Notes: generated by a model not told the origin, from the sequence alone. A stretch of 64,000 nucleotides of DNA from Flavobacterium odoriferum (GCF_025499515.1 NZ_JAMKFA010000008.1:1-64000); one strand, 5' to 3'; positions 26,949 through 37,285 are shown, counted from the stretch's first letter. Translations and numbers: made by a program.

Positions 26949-29120
26949 ATGAAAAAAATCAGTTTACTATTATTATTTGTTCTAGCAAGCTCATTATCAG
27001 TTGTAGCGCAACAGAAAATTACATTAGAAGAAATATGGGGTGGAGCCTTCCGTACAAAAGGAATGGACGAATTAAATGCAATGAAGAACACCAATCAATA
27101 CACGGTGTTAAATTTTGATAGAGCAAGTAAAAGCTTCCAAATCGATTTGTATGATTTTGCAACTTTAGAAAAAGTAAGTACTTTATTTGACACGAAAAAT
27201 CACGCAGAAGTAACTTCAATTGATAGTTATTCATTTGATTCAAACGAGAAAAAAATCTTGATTGCAACCAATTCAAATCCTATTTTTCGTCATTCATTTA
27301 CAGCAGATTATTTTGTGTATGATATTGCCTCAAAAAAAGTAAGCAAATTCACAAGCAATCAAGTTCAAGAGCCTACTTTTTCTGCAGATGGAACTAAAAT
27401 TGGATATGCTTTTGAAAACAACTTATATGTTTATGATTTAATTTCAGGCGCTTCAATTCAAATTACGCAAGACGGAAAAAAAAATCATATCATTAATGGT
27501 ATTACTGATTGGGTGTATGAAGAAGAATTTGCTTTTGTAAAAGCGTACGATTGGAATGCTTCTGGAAACAAAATTGCGTACATCAAATTTGATGAAACCG
27601 AAGTGCCAGAATTTTCGATGGATATGTACAACGAAGGATTATATCCAACACAAACGGTTTTTAAATACCCAAAAGCGGGTGAAAAAAATGCAATAGTTTC
27701 GTTACATATTTTCGATTTAAAATCGGGAACTACTAAGAAAATTAACTTAGGAGATTACAAAGATTTTTATATTCCAAGAATCAAATGGACTAGCGATCCA
27801 AATACGTTAAGTGTTCAAGTTATGAATCGCCACCAAAATAATTTAGATTTACATTTTGTAGACGGAACTACAGGTACAACTAAAATTATTTTAAACGAAA
27901 AAGATAATGCTTATGTTGATGTCACTGATAACTTAACTTTCTTGAAAGACAATAGTTTCATTTGGACATCAGAAAAAGACGGATATAATCATATTTACCA
28001 CTATGATAAATCAGGTAAATTGAAAAAACAAATCACTTCTGGAAAATGGGAAGTAACAAACTATTACGGTTTTGATGAAAAATCGGGAATGATTTATTAT
28101 CAATCGGTAGAAAATGGTTCAATTAATAGAGACGTTTACGCTATCAAAATTGATGGAAAATCTAAAATGAGATTGTCATCAAAAACAGGAACAAATTCGG
28201 CAACTTTTAGCCCGAATTTCCAATTCTTCATCAATACCTATTCAAGTGCAACTTCAGCACCAATGTACACTCTAAATAATTCGAAGACAGGAGCAGTTGT
28301 AAAAACAATTGTTTCTAATGAAGCGGTTGAACAAAAACTTGCTAAATACGATGTAACTCCAAAAGAGTTTTTCGTATTAACTACTGAAAAAGGTCACCAA
28401 TTAAACGCTTGGATGATTAAACCAAAAAATTTCGACCCAAATAAGAAATACCCTGTTTTCATGTATCAATATTCTGGTCCAGGATCGCAACAAGTAGATA
28501 ACGCTTGGAACAGTACAGATGATTATTGGTTCATGATGTTAGCACAACAAGGTTACATAGTAGCTTGTGTTGACGGAAGAGGAACAGGTTTCAAAGGAGC
28601 TGCTTTCAAAAAATGCACGCAAAAAGAATTAGGGAAATTTGAAGTAGAAGATCAAATTGATGCTGCTAAAGTAATTGGAAAATACAACTACGTTGACGCT
28701 TCAAGAATCGGAATTTTTGGTTGGAGTTATGGCGGATTCATGTCGTCAAACTGTTTGTTTCAAGGTGCTGATGTGTTTAAAATGGCAATCGCTGTGGCTC
28801 CAGTTACTTCTTGGAGATATTACGATAGTATTTACACTGAGCGTTACATGCAAACTCCTCAAGAAAATGCAAGTGGTTATGATAACAACTCACCAATCAA
28901 TCACGTAAGTAAATTAAAAGGAAACTTCTTGTTAATTCACGGAACAGCTGACGATAATGTACATGTTCAAAACACCATGAAAATGGTTGAAGCATTAGTT
29001 CAAGCCAACAAACAATTCGATTGGGCTATTTATCCTGATAAAAACCACGGAATTTACGGTGGAAAAACACGCTTACAATTGTACACCAAAATGACCAATT
29101 ACATCAAAGAAAAATTATAA
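26949..29120 (+). CDS. Dipeptidyl peptidase IV (S9 family), secreted
   Basis: A prolyl dipeptidyl peptidase that removes X-Pro/X-Ala dipeptides from oligopeptides in the periplasm. It has a signal peptide (MKKISLLLLFVLASSLSVVAQ), an N-terminal beta-propeller (about 40-480) containing the substrate-binding EEEFAF motif (DWVYEEEFAFVKAYDW), and a C-terminal alpha/beta-hydrolase domain. The catalytic triad is Ser593 (GWSYGG), Asp near 668 (GTADDNVH) and His near 699 (KNHGI). It is followed after 27 nt by a POT peptide transporter gene, so the two form a peptide-uptake unit. Confidence 0.95.
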   Translation: MKKISLLLLFVLASSLSVVAQQKITLEEIWGGAFRTKGMDELNAMKNTNQYTVLNFDRASKSFQIDLYDFATLEKVSTLFDTKNHAEVTSIDSYSFDSNEKKILIATNSNPIFRHSFTADYFVYDIASKKVSKFTSNQVQEPTFSADGTKIGYAFENNLYVYDLISGASIQITQDGKKNHIINGITDWVYEEEFAFVKAYDWNASGNKIAYIKFDETEVPEFSMDMYNEGLYPTQTVFKYPKAGEKNAIVSLHIFDLKSGTTKKINLGDYKDFYIPRIKWTSDPNTLSVQVMNRHQNNLDLHFVDGTTGTTKIILNEKDNAYVDVTDNLTFLKDNSFIWTSEKDGYNHIYHYDKSGKLKKQITSGKWEVTNYYGFDEKSGMIYYQSVENGSINRDVYAIKIDGKSKMRLSSKTGTNSATFSPNFQFFINTYSSATSAPMYTLNNSKTGAVVKTIVSNEAVEQKLAKYDVTPKEFFVLTTEKGHQLNAWMIKPKNFDPNKKYPVFMYQYSGPGSQQVDNAWNSTDDYWFMMLAQQGYIVACVDGRGTGFKGAAFKKCTQKELGKFEVEDQIDAAKVIGKYNYVDASRIGIFGWSYGGFMSSNCLFQGADVFKMAIAVAPVTSWRYYDSIYTERYMQTPQENASGYDNNSPINHVSKLKGNFLLIHGTADDNVHVQNTMKMVEALVQANKQFDWAIYPDKNHGIYGGKTRLQLYTKMTNYIKEKL

Positions 29121-29147
29121 TAAACCAATAAACTAAAACTAATTTAT

Positions 29148-30866
29148 ATGAGTGAAGTAGCAGCTAAACAAAGCCATCCAAAAGGACTGTGGGTTTTATT
29201 TGGAACCGAAATGTGGGAGCGTTTCAATTTCTACGGAATGCGAGCAATCTTAACATTGTTCATGGTAAATTCATTATTAATTAAAGAAGCAGATGCAGCC
29301 ATTATTTATGGTGGATTTTTAGCATTATGTTATTTAACTCCGCTTTTAGGAGGATTTATTTCTGATAAATATATTGGAAATAGATATAGTATTATGTTGG
29401 GTGGAACATTAATGGCAATTGGTCAATTTTTGTTATTTATCAGTGCTTCTACTTTTGATTCGAGTTTAGGTAGCGCAAAATTATTCATGTGGATTGCCTT
29501 ATTTATTATCATTTTTGGAAATGGATTTTTTAAACCAAACATTTCATCAATGGTGGGAAGTTTGTATCCAAAACAAGAAAAAAATAAATTAGATTCAGCT
29601 TTTACTATTTTCTACATGGGAATCAACATCGGAGCTTTCTTAGGTCAATTTATTTGTCCTTGGGTAGGTGATGTTAAAGATGCAGAAACAGGAGTTAGAG
29701 ATATTTTTGCTTTCAAATGGGGATTCTTAGCGGCTTCTATTGCGATGATAATTGGTACAATTACTTTCTTCGTATTAAAAAATAAATATGTTGTTACTCC
29801 AGAGGGAAGACCTATTGGTGGTTTACCAAAGAACAATGTAAATGATGATTTTGAAGAAGGTGAAACGCAAACAGCAAAATTCACAGGTAAAGCTATTGGA
29901 ATTGCATTCGGATTGTTTGTTGGATTGTTTTTTGTATTTAGATATTTATTAGTTGGCGAATTTAGTTTCTCTTCTGTAGGAATGGGTCAGTTAATCAAAG
30001 GAATTATTTATCCATTTATTTATTCTGCAGGTATTTCTTTGGCTTACTTAATTATGAGTTCTGCCGAAAATAAAGTGGAAAGACAAAGAATTTGGGTAAT
30101 TTATATTGTTTCGTTCTTTATTATTTTCTTCTGGGCTGCATTTGAGCAAGCGGGTTCTTCGTTAACTTTTATCGCAGATAATCAAACTGACAGAGATATC
30201 TTTGGATGGAACATGCCGCCATCAATGGTGCAAATTTTTAACGGTATTTTCGTAGTAATGTTAGCATTACCTTTCAGTTTGCTTTGGGATAAGTTAAGAG
30301 CAAAAGGGAAAGAACCAGTATCGCCATTAAAACAAGCAATGGGATTAGCTTTAATTGCAATAAGTTATTTTATCATCGCACACAATGTTAAAGATTTAGG
30401 TAACTCAGGTTTATTAGCTATTAAATGGTTAATGTTGTTGTATTTAATTCAAACAATGGGAGAACTTTGTTTATCTCCAATCGGATTGTCATTGGTTGGT
30501 AAATTAGCTCCAAAACGTTTTGCTTCATTATTATATGGTGTATTCTTTATCTCAAATGCTGCTGGTTATGCTTTGGCGGGTTCGTTAGGAGCAATTATTC
30601 CTGCAACAGGTGATAAATTTCAAAAAGCTGAAGTTATAGGAGTAAATCTTCAAGATGTTTTAGATAAAAAAGTCACTTTAACTCCAGAGCAAGTTGCATT
30701 ATTCGAAAAAGAACAATTGCCAGTTGAGTATACTTCTTTTGCAGGATTTGAAATTCATAACCTTTACGAATTCTTCATGGTATTCGTTGTTTTATGTGGA
30801 ATTGCAGCTATTATTTTAGCGGTTTTATCTCCAAGATTGAAAAAAATGATGAATGGGATGACCTAA
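29148..30866 (+). CDS. Proton-dependent oligopeptide (POT) transporter 1
   Basis: An inner-membrane peptide:H+ symporter of the POT/PTR2 family (MFS fold, 12-14 TM). The ExxERFxxY proton-coupling motif is EMWERFNFYGMRA near residue 20, and the PTR2 signatures FGNGFFKPNISSMVG and FYMGINIGAFLG follow. A cytoplasmic linker (about 215-245, RPIGGLPKNNVNDDFEEGE) separates the halves. It directly follows the DPP-IV gene and ends in a terminator at 30897-30932. It would import the di- and tripeptides released by the peptidase. Confidence 0.94.
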   Translation: MSEVAAKQSHPKGLWVLFGTEMWERFNFYGMRAILTLFMVNSLLIKEADAAIIYGGFLALCYLTPLLGGFISDKYIGNRYSIMLGGTLMAIGQFLLFISASTFDSSLGSAKLFMWIALFIIIFGNGFFKPNISSMVGSLYPKQEKNKLDSAFTIFYMGINIGAFLGQFICPWVGDVKDAETGVRDIFAFKWGFLAASIAMIIGTITFFVLKNKYVVTPEGRPIGGLPKNNVNDDFEEGETQTAKFTGKAIGIAFGLFVGLFFVFRYLLVGEFSFSSVGMGQLIKGIIYPFIYSAGISLAYLIMSSAENKVERQRIWVIYIVSFFIIFFWAAFEQAGSSLTFIADNQTDRDIFGWNMPPSMVQIFNGIFVVMLALPFSLLWDKLRAKGKEPVSPLKQAMGLALIAISYFIIAHNVKDLGNSGLLAIKWLMLLYLIQTMGELCLSPIGLSLVGKLAPKRFASLLYGVFFISNAAGYALAGSLGAIIPATGDKFQKAEVIGVNLQDVLDKKVTLTPEQVALFEKEQLPVEYTSFAGFEIHNLYEFFMVFVVLCGIAAIILAVLSPRLKKMMNGMT

Positions 30867-30896
30867 TTGTATTTAAAAATATTTTTTATATCTTTA

Positions 30897-30932
30897 AAAC
30901 CTACAAGAAACCCTTGTAGGTTTGTTTTTTTA
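30897..30932 (+). terminator. Terminator between POT genes 1 and 2
   Basis: AAACCTACAAG (30897-30907) pairs perfectly with CTTGTAGGTTT (30913-30923) over a 5-nt loop, followed by a run of T. A weaker hairpin of the same type (AAACCTGCAAG/CTTGTGGGTTT) occurs at 61329-61360. Confidence 0.85.
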
Positions 30933-30944
30933 ATACAATAAATT

Positions 30945-32603
30945 ATGTGGAAAAGTCATCCTAAAGCATTGCCTTACTTGTTTTTATCTGAAATGTGGGA
31001 GCGTTTCGGTTACTATTTAATGATTGGTATTTTTACCTTATATCTTAAAGATGTTGAAGCCGGATTCGCTATGACCGAGAAAGAAGCATCCGATTTATAC
31101 GGAACTTTTATCGCTTTGGTCTTCCTAACTCCTTTTATTGGTGGATTAGTTGCCGATAGATATTGGGGCTACAAAAAATCTATCGTAATTGGTGGTATTA
31201 TGATGGGAGCGGGTTATTTCATGATGGGAATTCATGATATTACAATGCTTTACATAGCCATGACATTAGTTATTGTGGGTAACGGTTTTTTCAAACCAAA
31301 TATCTCAACTCTTTTAGGTAATTTCTATACCGAAGATAAATTCAAAGACAAAAAAGACGAAGGTTACAACATTTTCTACATGGGAATTAACGTTGGAGCT
31401 TTCATTTGTAACTTCTTCGGAGCCGCTTTACAAATTTTATTAGGTTGGCAATATGCCTTCATGGCGGCTGGAGTTGGAATGTTCATTGGTGTAATTGTTT
31501 TCTTATTGGGAACTAAACACTACGGAAACCAAACGGAGAAAAAAGGAGTACAACCTGGCGACATGCCTTTCTGGAAAATTGTGATGTTTATTTTAGTTCC
31601 ATCAGCAGTTTTTGGAGTAATTGGTTGGTTATTAAAAGGAGTAACTTCTGAAGCAAATCCGAATGGTTATATTTTTGGTTCGGATAGTACCGATGCCTTT
31701 ATTTTTGCCTGTATTCCAGTAATTTTCTTCTACGGAAGTTTGTATTTCAAAGCTAAAGTGGAAGACAAAAGACCAATCGGAGCTTTGTTAACCATTTTCG
31801 CAGTGGTAATTTTATTTTGGGGAGTTTTCAAGTTGAATGGTTCTGCATTAAACACTTGGGCAGACCGTTATACCGATAGAGAAATCACAGGAACGACTCA
31901 AACCGTTTTCAATGGATTGAAATTAGCCAAAGAAGTAGAATACAAAAAAGATACAGTTGAATTATACGATGCCAGTTTCCGTATTCAAAAAGTAGATGGA
32001 GAAGTTCAAAAAACAGTTGATTATCCCGTTTATTTTAGAAACGTAGCGAAAGATAAATTACCAGAAGAAGGAGCAACAGTTTCGCTTTGGGCAACCAATT
32101 TAAGTCAGTCGATTAATCCAGGTTGGGTAATTATTTTGACTCCGTTAGTCGTAGCTTTTTTCACATTCTTAAGAAGCAGAAAGAAAGAACCTTCAACACC
32201 AACCAAAATCGCATTCGGATTATTAATTTCGGCTTTATCTGTTTTAGTAATGATTGCTGCTGTAAATATGGGAGCAAATGGTTCTGAAAAAGTAAGTGTT
32301 TGGTGGTTAGTGGCTAATTACGGAGTTATCACCATCGGAGAGTTATTCTTAAGTCCGATGGGATTATCAGTAGTTTCAAAATTAAGTCCAACCAATATCA
32401 CTTCATTAATGATGGGTGGTTGGTTTTTATCAACTTCAATCGGAAATAAATTAAGTGGTGTATTAGCAAGTCTTTGGGATACTTATGATAACAAGCAAGA
32501 CTTCTTTTGGATTAACTTCGGATTATTAATGTTTGCAACTTTGTTAATGTTCATTTTGTTGAAACAATTAAATAAAGTAATGCAAGAAAAAGGAATTCAC
32601 TAA
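30945..32603 (+). CDS. POT transporter 2 with extended extracytoplasmic loop
   Basis: The second POT-family peptide transporter. The proton-coupling motif is EMWERFGYY (the classical ExxERFxYY form, unlike the FNFY and CFY variants of its neighbours), followed by GNGFFKPNISTLLG and FYMGINVGAF. It differs from the other two copies by an insertion of ~80 residues (about 305-385, KLAKEVEYKKDTVELYDASF … PVYFRNVAKDKLP) between transmembrane helices of the C-terminal half, probably a periplasmic loop or small domain. It has its own transcription start after the terminator and is followed 2 nt later by POT 3. Confidence 0.93.
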   Translation: MWKSHPKALPYLFLSEMWERFGYYLMIGIFTLYLKDVEAGFAMTEKEASDLYGTFIALVFLTPFIGGLVADRYWGYKKSIVIGGIMMGAGYFMMGIHDITMLYIAMTLVIVGNGFFKPNISTLLGNFYTEDKFKDKKDEGYNIFYMGINVGAFICNFFGAALQILLGWQYAFMAAGVGMFIGVIVFLLGTKHYGNQTEKKGVQPGDMPFWKIVMFILVPSAVFGVIGWLLKGVTSEANPNGYIFGSDSTDAFIFACIPVIFFYGSLYFKAKVEDKRPIGALLTIFAVVILFWGVFKLNGSALNTWADRYTDREITGTTQTVFNGLKLAKEVEYKKDTVELYDASFRIQKVDGEVQKTVDYPVYFRNVAKDKLPEEGATVSLWATNLSQSINPGWVIILTPLVVAFFTFLRSRKKEPSTPTKIAFGLLISALSVLVMIAAVNMGANGSEKVSVWWLVANYGVITIGELFLSPMGLSVVSKLSPTNITSLMMGGWFLSTSIGNKLSGVLASLWDTYDNKQDFFWINFGLLMFATLLMFILLKQLNKVMQEKGIH

Positions 32604-32605
32604 GC

Positions 32606-34090
32606 ATGGAAAAACAAATAACAATTGAAGAAATTCAAAATTTTGAAGGAAAGTATCCAAAACAACTTTGGTATTTATTTACTGTAGAAATGTGGGAGCG
32701 CTTCTGTTTTTATGGAATGCGAGGAGTGCTAACTTTTTTTATGGTGGATCAACTTTTATTAAAGGATGACGCTGCCAATTTGCAATATGGTGCCATTCAG
32801 GCATTTGTGTATGCTTTTACATTTATAGGTGGAATATTTGCTGATAAAATTCTAGGTTTTAAAAAATCATTATTCTTTGGAGGAATTGTCATGATTCTTG
32901 GAAATTTACTGATTGCATTTGCTCCTCAACAGATGTTTTATTATGGAATTGCTTTTTCAATTATAGGAACAGGTTTTTTCAAGCCTAATATTTCTTCAAT
33001 GGTTGGGGAATTATACCATGAAAAAGATCCAAGAAGGGATGCAGGATACGGAATGTTCTATGCAGGAATTAACATTGGTGGTTTGCTTGGTGGTGCACTT
33101 TGTATTTATTTAGGTAAATATCATTCATGGACGTTATGCTTTTTAGCAGCAGCAATTGTAATGGTAGCAGGTTTAATAACTTTTCTATTAACAAAGAAAC
33201 ACCTTGGGCCAATAGGAGATTCACCATTATTAGCAATGCCAGAATCGAAAAGAAAAATTAGAGAAATTGCTGTTTATGTAGGGTCTCTTTTAAGTATTCC
33301 ATTTATTTATACTATGGTAATTAATACCGATTACACCGATTATTTCATGTATACAATTGGAATTGTGGCAATTGGTTATTTTGTGTTTGAGTTACTAAAA
33401 TTAGGAGAAATAAGTTTGCAAAAAAAATTAATTGCTGCATTTTCATTTATCTTTTTTTATTTCTTATTCAATGCAATTTATGAGCAAAGTGGAGGTTCTT
33501 TATCGCTTTTTGCAAAAGATAATTTAAATTCTAATTTGTTAGGTTTTACTATTGATCCTAATGTTGTTAATAATAGTTCAAACACATTTTTTGTTATTGT
33601 TTTAAGCCCACTAATAGGATTATTATGGTTGTGGTTGGCAAAGAAAAAAATAGAACCTAATACGTTAATTAAATTTGGAATTGGATTTTTATTTCTTTCA
33701 GCATCGTTTTATTTGTTTTATTATACCAAATTTTTTGCAAATGTTGACGGAATAACTTCTTTAAATCTTTTTACGTTTGCCTATTTAGTAACAACAATTG
33801 GAGAACTTTGTTTGGGACCAATAGGTATGTCAATTATCACAAAATTATCACCTAAAAAATTGTTCGGAATGATGATGGGATTATGGTTTTTGGCAAGCGC
33901 ATTTGGGCAATTAGCTGCTGGAAAATTAGGTGCCGCAATATCACAATCTAATGGAGGAACAACTTTAATGTCTAAATTACAATCTTATACAGATGGTTAT
34001 TATACGTTAGCTATTTATGCTTTGGTTGCTGGAGTATTTTTGATTGCTATTTCGCCAATCATTAAAAAATTAATGCAAGAAGTTAAGTAA
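32606..34090 (+). CDS. POT transporter 3
   Basis: The third POT-family peptide transporter in tandem, 494 aa. Motifs: EMWERFCFYGMRGVLTFF, GTGFFKPNISSMVGELY and FYAGINIGGLLGG. It lacks the large loop of copy 2 and the long linker of copy 1, and is the shortest of the three. The 2-nt spacing shows co-translation with copy 2. Sequence divergence among the three suggests different peptide preferences rather than recent duplication. Confidence 0.93.
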   Translation: MEKQITIEEIQNFEGKYPKQLWYLFTVEMWERFCFYGMRGVLTFFMVDQLLLKDDAANLQYGAIQAFVYAFTFIGGIFADKILGFKKSLFFGGIVMILGNLLIAFAPQQMFYYGIAFSIIGTGFFKPNISSMVGELYHEKDPRRDAGYGMFYAGINIGGLLGGALCIYLGKYHSWTLCFLAAAIVMVAGLITFLLTKKHLGPIGDSPLLAMPESKRKIREIAVYVGSLLSIPFIYTMVINTDYTDYFMYTIGIVAIGYFVFELLKLGEISLQKKLIAAFSFIFFYFLFNAIYEQSGGSLSLFAKDNLNSNLLGFTIDPNVVNNSSNTFFVIVLSPLIGLLWLWLAKKKIEPNTLIKFGIGFLFLSASFYLFYYTKFFANVDGITSLNLFTFAYLVTTIGELCLGPIGMSIITKLSPKKLFGMMMGLWFLASAFGQLAAGKLGAAISQSNGGTTLMSKLQSYTDGYYTLAIYALVAGVFLIAISPIIKKLMQEVK

Positions 34091-34142
34091 TGGCTATTTT
34101 TGGCATCTAATTTGCTTAATTTTGTTTTATAAAATTTAAAAT

Positions 34143-34610
34143 ATGAAGAAGATTTTAGTAATAGCGTTTTTAACTTTGACTAGTATGTCAATGCAAGCGC
34201 AAGAAGAATTAACTTGGCATACTGATATGTCCAAAGCAACTGATATTTCAATCAAAGAAAACAAACCAATGTTTTTGTTTTTTACAGGTTCTGATTGGTG
34301 TGGATGGTGTATTCGTTTGCAAAAAGAAGTTTTCAAAACACCAGAATTTATCAAATGGGCAAAAGATAATGTGGTTTTAGTAGAATTAGATTTCCCAAGA
34401 AAAAACAATCAAACAGATGCTGTAAAAGCTCAAAATGCACAATTACAACAACAGTTACAAGTAAGAGGTTATCCAACTGTTTGGTTTGTAAGTGCTACAA
34501 AAACGGCTGAAGCTAAGATAAGTTTGAACGCTTTAGGAAGTACAGGGTATGTAGCGGGAGGACCACAAGCTTGGCTTAGCGGAGCTAATCAGATTATTCA
34601 GAAAAAATAA
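34143..34610 (+). CDS. Periplasmic thioredoxin-fold protein
   Basis: A 155-aa secreted thiol-disulfide protein with signal peptide (MKKILVIAFLTLTSMSMQAQ) and a thioredoxin-like domain with the redox motif CGWC (Cys53/Cys56 in SDWCGWCIRLQ). The cis-proline is in GYPTVWF. It resembles the thioredoxin_7/DsbD-gamma-like group. A TAATTTTG -7 box lies at 34117-34124. Substrates cannot be named; it stands alone, convergent with comEC. Confidence 0.88.
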   Translation: MKKILVIAFLTLTSMSMQAQEELTWHTDMSKATDISIKENKPMFLFFTGSDWCGWCIRLQKEVFKTPEFIKWAKDNVVLVELDFPRKNNQTDAVKAQNAQLQQQLQVRGYPTVWFVSATKTAEAKISLNALGSTGYVAGGPQAWLSGANQIIQKK

Positions 34611-34613
34611 GAA

Positions 34614-36626
34614 TTATTTCAATTTATAGAATCCCTTTTCAGCAATTGCATGAAAAGGGATTTTTTCTTTTCTACAAGTTGCTTGCCATATTGTATTGTT
34701 GTTTTTGTAATTGGTTTTATCCGAGATAACAAGTTTAGGTTTAATTTCTGTAATTAATCGGCTTAGATTAATCTTTGGATTTTGAGTTAATACAATAATT
34801 TCTGGTCGGATAGATGTTTTGTAAATACCAACACTATCAATAACTAAAATTCTTTTATCGTTAAACGAAAGCACATTTCGCATTGGAAGAATTAGTAATG
34901 AATCAGAAAATGTGCCTCTTTTATAATGATTTAATGCTTCTAAATTTATTTCAGGATTATCTGTAAATGCAATTATGCTGTTATTTTGTTTGATGGTAAT
35001 AGCACTAGATTTAGAATTTAAAACAATAAGTTCATAAGCATTGTTTTCTGTAAATTTAATGCCAAAATAGCTCATCTGAAATAGAAATACACTCAGTAAA
35101 ACGCACTTAAAATTTTTTGATTTGAAATGATATAACCAATAAATAAAGCTAATAATTACAACATATAATATAATTGTTAGCCAAACAGAAAACGATATAT
35201 TTGAAATAATTCCGTTTTTAAATTGAGCAATCCAATGAATGTATTTATTCATGAAATCAATAATTAAAGCCAATATTTTTCCTAAAAAAACTGCAAAATC
35301 AGGAATAACAAAATTGAAGAAGAGTATGATAATTCCGCCAATTAAAACTGCTGTTGAAATTGGAATAATAACTAAATTTGCCAATAAAAAAAGTAGTGGT
35401 AATTGATTGAAGTAATACAAACTCAAAGGCAAAACCCCAATTTGAGCGGCTAAAGAAACCAAAACGGTATCGGTAAAGTAAACCGCAATTTTATTATCAG
35501 AAAAATAAAACTTCTTGTAAAATGGTTGAAACAATACAATAGACAAAACAGCAGCATAACTCAACTGAAAACCAATATCGAAAATAGCATTAGGTTTCAC
35601 TAATAAAATAAGAAATGCAGAAATGGCTAAAGCATTATAAATCGCTTTCGGCTGATTGAAATAATTTCCAATGCTAATAAAACTAAACAGAGTCACTGCT
35701 CTTGTAACAGAAGCTGGTAAACCTGTTAGCAAAGCAAACAACCATAAAATTCCCAAGACGATTAATAATTGAATTTCAGCTCCAAAACGAACTCTTTTTA
35801 GTGGTTTTAACAAGAATACGATAAAGAAGTAGATGATGGAAATATGCAATCCCGAAATTGCTAAAATGTGAATCACGCCAGCATTAGAATAATCGGCAAT
35901 CGTTTCTTTGTCTAATTCCAATCGTTGCCCTAAAATTAAAGCGTCAATAATGGCTTTGGTTTTGGGTTCAAAATGATGAATATCGAAACTTTGGCTAAGA
36001 TTATTTCTTAAATTTTCAATGTAAAAATCAACGGTTTTGTGGGTTTGAATGATTTTGATTTGATTTTCACGGGTGTAAATTTGATGAAAAACATTTTGCT
36101 TTTCTAAATATTTCGAATAATCAAATTGATACGGATTGAAAGCTTTTGGAATTGGATAAACTGCATTATTTAACCAAATTTCATCACCTGAATGTAAGGT
36201 TTCATTGTTTGTTTTTGGAACATAAAGCAATATTTTTCCAGAAGCTATTGAATCATTAAAATGTGAAAGTGTAATGAAATATTTATTGTACTTGGTATTC
36301 GGTTTTAAAGTGCTGGTAACAATTGCTCGAATACTATTCGTTTCTTCAAATGTTTTTTTGGAATAATGATTTTTCAAATTAACATCGGAATGAATATAAA
36401 AACTCATCATACCTAAAGTAAAGGCGAGTAGGTAAGTGTTAATTCCAAAAAGAGAATTTTGAAGCAAAGCTTTTTTACTTTTCCAAAACAGAAAACAAAA
36501 AATCCCCAAACACGAAAACAATGAAATAATAAGTGTTGCAAAACTCCATTGCAAATAGTATTCTACAATAATGCCTATTGCAAAACTAATGGTAATGGAG
36601 AGTAAAGGAAACTTAAATACTTTCAA
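34614..36626 (-). CDS. comEC: ComEC/Rec2-family competence protein
   Basis: The polytopic inner-membrane channel for uptake of single-stranded DNA in natural transformation. The order is an N-terminal DUF4131-like periplasmic region (about 30-200), then the competence domain (about 210-510) with the conserved AGVIHILAISGLHISIIY and LTGLPASVTRAVTLF segments. A short C-terminal part (about 540-670) may be a reduced remnant of the metallo-beta-lactamase domain; I see no HxHxDH zinc motif there. At 670 aa it is typical for Bacteroidota versions. It implies DNA-uptake potential, although other com genes are not in the window. Confidence 0.88.
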   Translation of the reverse strand: MKVFKFPLLSITISFAIGIIVEYYLQWSFATLIISLFSCLGIFCFLFWKSKKALLQNSLFGINTYLLAFTLGMMSFYIHSDVNLKNHYSKKTFEETNSIRAIVTSTLKPNTKYNKYFITLSHFNDSIASGKILLYVPKTNNETLHSGDEIWLNNAVYPIPKAFNPYQFDYSKYLEKQNVFHQIYTRENQIKIIQTHKTVDFYIENLRNNLSQSFDIHHFEPKTKAIIDALILGQRLELDKETIADYSNAGVIHILAISGLHISIIYFFIVFLLKPLKRVRFGAEIQLLIVLGILWLFALLTGLPASVTRAVTLFSFISIGNYFNQPKAIYNALAISAFLILLVKPNAIFDIGFQLSYAAVLSIVLFQPFYKKFYFSDNKIAVYFTDTVLVSLAAQIGVLPLSLYYFNQLPLLFLLANLVIIPISTAVLIGGIIILFFNFVIPDFAVFLGKILALIIDFMNKYIHWIAQFKNGIISNISFSVWLTIILYVVIISFIYWLYHFKSKNFKCVLLSVFLFQMSYFGIKFTENNAYELIVLNSKSSAITIKQNNSIIAFTDNPEINLEALNHYKRGTFSDSLLILPMRNVLSFNDKRILVIDSVGIYKTSIRPEIIVLTQNPKINLSRLITEIKPKLVISDKTNYKNNNTIWQATCRKEKIPFHAIAEKGFYKLK

Positions 36627-36755
36627 TTTTTCTTGTTTCGATACTAAAAAAAAACGGTTAACTTAATAAGTTTACATTATCATAAAGATAATACTTTTAT
36701 TGTAAGATAATACTTCTTTTTGGTGTTTTTTGTAAAACGATTTAAGTTATAATTT

Positions 36756-37281
36756 TCAGTATGTCTTAACTCCTATCATTTGAATTAAGCAAAATAGAAT
36801 TATCATGATTCCAGATAGTAATAATATTTTGGTAAATTTTTTATCTACTAAATTTCCACTTCTACCTTCGAAAAAACTTTTATGTCTAAACATTGTTCCT
36901 CTTCCTGTCTGATAAGGAATGAATTCCCTATTATATTTTTTCCAAAAAACAAATCTAATTATGTGATATAAAATAAAAGTAGATATCGGAATGAAACCAA
37001 ACCAATTGTTTTTTATTAAAAATATTGAAGATATGAATAGCCAAATGAGAGAAAAAGTAAATATTTCTAAATCTCAGACCGAAAGGACTTGAAACTGTTT
37101 GAAACCCTATAAACCATGAAATAAAAAATGATATTATGAATTTCTTTTCAGGATTGTAAGTTATGCTATATAAATAATAACATACAGCTATTGTGAATGC
37201 TAATAAATACAAATAGTCTGAATTAGTAAACCTTCTGATTTCCAATTTTCCAAAAACAAATTTTCTATTTGATTCACTCAC
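36756..37281 (-). pseudogene. Frameshifted membrane protein gene
   Basis: From the ATG at 37281 the first frame gives a membrane protein (RRFTNSDYLYLLAFTIAV … YNPEKKFIISFFISWFIGF … SSPFGLRF) and continues out of character to a stop at 36955. One base further, from about 37060, another frame stays open for about 105 codons to a stop at 36756-36758. It has the missing membrane and charged segments (FSLIWLFISSIFLIKNNWFG … FVFWKKYNREFIPYQTGRG … ILLLSGIMIILFCLIQ). Total length 526 nt is one base more than 175 codons, so a single inserted base (near AGAAATATTT, about 37061-37070) explains it. It is either a true pseudogene or a sequencing error. Function unknown. Confidence 0.65.
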
Positions 37282-37285
37282 TTTA

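Noticed and set aside
26858..27276. Antisense frames over the DPP-IV start
   Set aside because: They oppose a clear signal peptide and propeller start; treated as shadows.
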